A DNA stretch of 64,000 nt from Nocardia shimofusensis NBRC 100134 (GTDB lineage Bacteria > Actinomycetota > Actinomycetes > Mycobacteriales > Mycobacteriaceae), in NCBI RefSeq assembly GCF_001613125.1, contig NZ_BDBT01000004.1:289698-353697 (forward strand). Reading direction: 5' to 3'. Every line of letters starts with the position of its first letter. Within the stretch, counting starts at the first letter, position 1. The notes beneath the pieces were generated by a model. It was not told the origin of the DNA. It ran no database searches and saw nothing but the letters and a program-made list of their open reading frames with translations. This document shows positions 62,280-64,000 of this stretch, one piece after another. The translations under genes and the position numbers were made by a program.

Positions 62280-62296
62280 CTGGAAGGAACACCGCC

Positions 62297-63286
62297 GTGG
62301 CAACTCTGACCGATTTCCACACCCTCGCCGAGCGCGTCCGCAACTGGGGCCGCTGGGGCGCCGACGACGAGCTCGGCACCCTGAACTTCATCACCCCGGC
62401 CAAGATCGCCGGCGCCGCCGGACTCGTCCGCCACGGCAAGGTCTTCCCCCTCGGCATCGACTTCGGCTCCTCGGGCCCGCAGGGCGCCTTCCAGTTCCGC
62501 CAGAACCCCACGCACGTGATGACCGTCGACGGCGGCGACGCCCGGACGCTCACCGAGTACGGCCCGAAGTGGCTACGCAACACCGTCGCCGGTGAATTGA
62601 GCAGCTTCTTCGCCGACAATCCGTTCCGCTTCAACGACGACCTGCTCATCATGCCGCTGCAGGCCGCCACCCAGTGGGACGCCTTCTCTCACGTCTACTA
62701 CGGCGACCAGCTCTACAACGGCTTCCCCGCCGACTCGGTGACCAGCCAGGGCGCCTTCCACTGCGGCATCGACAAGGTCGACAGCAAGGGCATCACCAGC
62801 CGCGGCGTCCTGTTGGACATGGTGAAATACCGTGGCGCGCAGACCTTCCTGGAGGCGGGCACACCGATCACCTCCGACGAACTCGACGACTGCGCCAAGC
62901 GTCAGGGCATCACCATCGAATCCGGCGACATCGTGCTGGTGCGCACCGGCTGGTGGAACCGCTTCCTGGAAGCGCGCGACGGCTCCGAACCGTATTCGGG
63001 TCTGGACTGGACCTGCGCGCTGTGGTTGCACGAACACGAGGTCGCCGCCGTCGCCGCCGACAACCTGATGGTCGAGGACCCGACCTCCGGCGTCGAGGGC
63101 ACCTTCCTGCCCATGCACATGCTGTGTCTGCGCGACATGGGCCTGATGCTCGGCGAGTACTGGGATTTCACCGCCCTGGCCGCCGACTGCGCCGCCGACG
63201 GCGTCTACGAATTCCAGCTGATCGCGCCACCCCTGCGGGTGATCGGCGCCGTCGGCTCCCCCATCAACCCCATCGCCATCAAGTAG
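62297..63286 (+). CDS. Cyclase family protein (kynurenine-formamidase-like hydrolase)
   Basis: A 329-residue member of the cyclase family (PF04199). The metal motif appears as ATQWDAFSHVYY, the variant of HxGTHxDxxxH with Gln-Trp-Asp. Other conserved parts are WGADDELGTLNFITPAKI at the start and GDIVLVRTGWWNRF. Such enzymes hydrolyse lactones, amides or cyclic enol forms. GTG 62297 has GGAAGGAA at proper distance; ATG 62276, overlapping the SDR stop, is the alternative. Confidence 0.88.
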   Translation: MATLTDFHTLAERVRNWGRWGADDELGTLNFITPAKIAGAAGLVRHGKVFPLGIDFGSSGPQGAFQFRQNPTHVMTVDGGDARTLTEYGPKWLRNTVAGELSSFFADNPFRFNDDLLIMPLQAATQWDAFSHVYYGDQLYNGFPADSVTSQGAFHCGIDKVDSKGITSRGVLLDMVKYRGAQTFLEAGTPITSDELDDCAKRQGITIESGDIVLVRTGWWNRFLEARDGSEPYSGLDWTCALWLHEHEVAAVAADNLMVEDPTSGVEGTFLPMHMLCLRDMGLMLGEYWDFTALAADCAADGVYEFQLIAPPLRVIGAVGSPINPIAIK

Positions 63287-63313
63287 GTGCGCGCCGAGCA
63301 GGAGGGTCCGGCC

Positions 63314-63931
63314 ATGACCGCCACCACCACCAGTGCCACAACCGCGCACGCCGCCGAGGGCGAGCGCGGTCCGTTCGTCGTCGGAATCGGCGGCACGCTG
63401 CGCGCGGGCTCGTCCACCGAGCGTGCCCTGCGCGACTGCCTCGCCGCGGTACGCCGCCGCGGCGGACGCACCGCGCTGTTCAGCGGCGAGGACATCAATC
63501 TGCCGATGTACAACCCGCACGACACCCACCGCACCGCGGCCGCGCTCGCGCTGGTCGAGGCCCTGCGCGCGGCCGACGCGGTGGTCATCGGGTCTCCCGG
63601 CTACCACGGCGGCGTCTCCGGCCTGGTCAAGAACGCGCTGGACTACGTCGAGGACCTGCGCGGCGACGCCACCGTCTACCTGGACAACAAGCCGTGGGGC
63701 TGCATCAGCTGCGCCTTCGGCTGGCAGGCCGCCGTGGGCACGCTGGGCCAGCTGCGCGTGATCGGGCACGCCCTGCGCGCCTGGCCGACCCCGCTCGGCG
63801 TGGCCATCAACTCCGCCGAACCGGTGTGGGACGCCGAGGGCGTGCTCGTCGACGAGACCACGAGCACCCAGCTCGATCTGCTCGCGGCCCAACTGCTGTC
63901 GTTCGTGCCCGCGGGCGGATCGCCGCGATGA
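63314..63931 (+). CDS. NAD(P)H-dependent FMN reductase
   Basis: A 205-residue flavodoxin-fold reductase. GIGGTLRAGSSTERALR is the FMN phosphate loop, LPMYNPHD follows, and GSPGYHGGVSGLVKNALDYVEDL is the ring-binding motif. A preceding GGAGG supports ATG 63314. Expected to supply reduced FMN to the luciferase-like monooxygenase in the same operon. Confidence 0.92.
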   Translation: MTATTTSATTAHAAEGERGPFVVGIGGTLRAGSSTERALRDCLAAVRRRGGRTALFSGEDINLPMYNPHDTHRTAAALALVEALRAADAVVIGSPGYHGGVSGLVKNALDYVEDLRGDATVYLDNKPWGCISCAFGWQAAVGTLGQLRVIGHALRAWPTPLGVAINSAEPVWDAEGVLVDETTSTQLDLLAAQLLSFVPAGGSPR

Positions 63932-64000
63932 GCGCCGAGCCGACGACCGTCGAGGCGCCGCCGTGCGGATCGGCGCCCACCGAAGCGGGGGCCGTCCGGG
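63928..64000 (+). CDS. Start of a gene truncated by the window end
   Basis: ATG 63928 overlaps the FMN reductase stop (ATGA), and the frame stays open to the end (MSAEPTTVEAPPCGSAPTEA at its start). Only 24 codons are visible, Pro/Ala-rich, so no family can be named. It shows that the rightward operon continues. Confidence 0.6.
   Translation, partial: MSAEPTTVEAPPCGSAPTEAGAVR

Noticed and set aside
58135..62303. Two long minus-strand frames (about 645 and 777 codons) antisense to the KstD-like, monooxygenase and SDR genes
   Set aside because: The plus-strand genes have clear families, motifs and four-base overlaps; the antisense translations show no motif.

Overview
The window is high-GC actinobacterial DNA with dense codirectional operons. 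The gene content points to a mycolic-acid-producing member of the Mycobacteriales, most likely Nocardia or a close relative: an antigen-85-like mycolyltransferase, a complete mce/yrbE lipid-import operon with separate Mce-associated proteins, a mycofactocin-type dehydrogenase, and a stand-alone NRPS module. The species call is inference from content only. I saw no rRNA, tRNA, CRISPR array or insertion sequence.

Layout. 1-3978 is the 3' end of an NRPS gene (C-A-PCP-TE). 4.0-11.3 kb holds small general-purpose genes: a SnoaL-like protein, a membrane protein and a divergent XRE regulator with a 17-bp palindrome; two tandem-domain universal stress proteins with a 44-codon Cys-rich gene; a mycolyltransferase; a Nudix hydrolase and an SDR. 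11.3-28.4 kb is a lipid/steroid-type import and beta-oxidation locus. Two Mce-associated proteins run leftward. An acyl-CoA synthetase, aldehyde dehydrogenase, yrbEA-yrbEB, mceA-F, a small alpha-beta-barrel protein, two acyl-CoA dehydrogenases and an enoyl-CoA hydratase run rightward, mostly with 1-4 nt overlaps.

28.5-31.3 kb contains a CmtR-like metal sensor with a cation efflux protein, then an isolated AAA ATPase fused to a PD-(D/E)XK-like domain behind a 39-bp palindrome. 31.5-42.6 kb holds TetR/P450, an MFS exporter, a secreted lipase, a PucR regulator, TetR/ABC1 kinase, an adenylate cyclase, DUF1272, a PaaI thioesterase and TetR. 42.6-44.4 kb is a three-gene redox operon: NuoF-like flavoprotein, ferredoxin, DUF1059.

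45.0-64.0 kb is a large catabolic island around a divergent promoter at 51.13-51.31 kb. Leftward: mycofactocin-type SDR, ferredoxin, P450, two amidohydrolase-2 proteins, Rieske ferredoxin and alpha/beta hydrolase. Rightward: acyl-CoA synthetase, KstD-like flavoprotein, MhpC-like hydrolase, MhpA-like hydroxylase, MhpB-like extradiol dioxygenase, second KstD-like flavoprotein, luciferase-like monooxygenase, SDR, cyclase-family hydrolase, FMN reductase and a gene cut by the window end. The gene set suggests CoA activation and desaturation of an alicyclic ring until it is aromatic, then hydroxylation and meta-cleavage. The substrate cannot be read from the sequence.

A 15-bp operator-like motif, GAGAAT-N3-ATTCTC, is perfect in front of the first KstD-like gene (52859-52873). 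Near-matches lie upstream of the mce-locus synthetase (12965 and 13085, weaker at 13107), and weaker ones in the island's divergent promoter. This suggests that import locus and catabolic island share a regulator.
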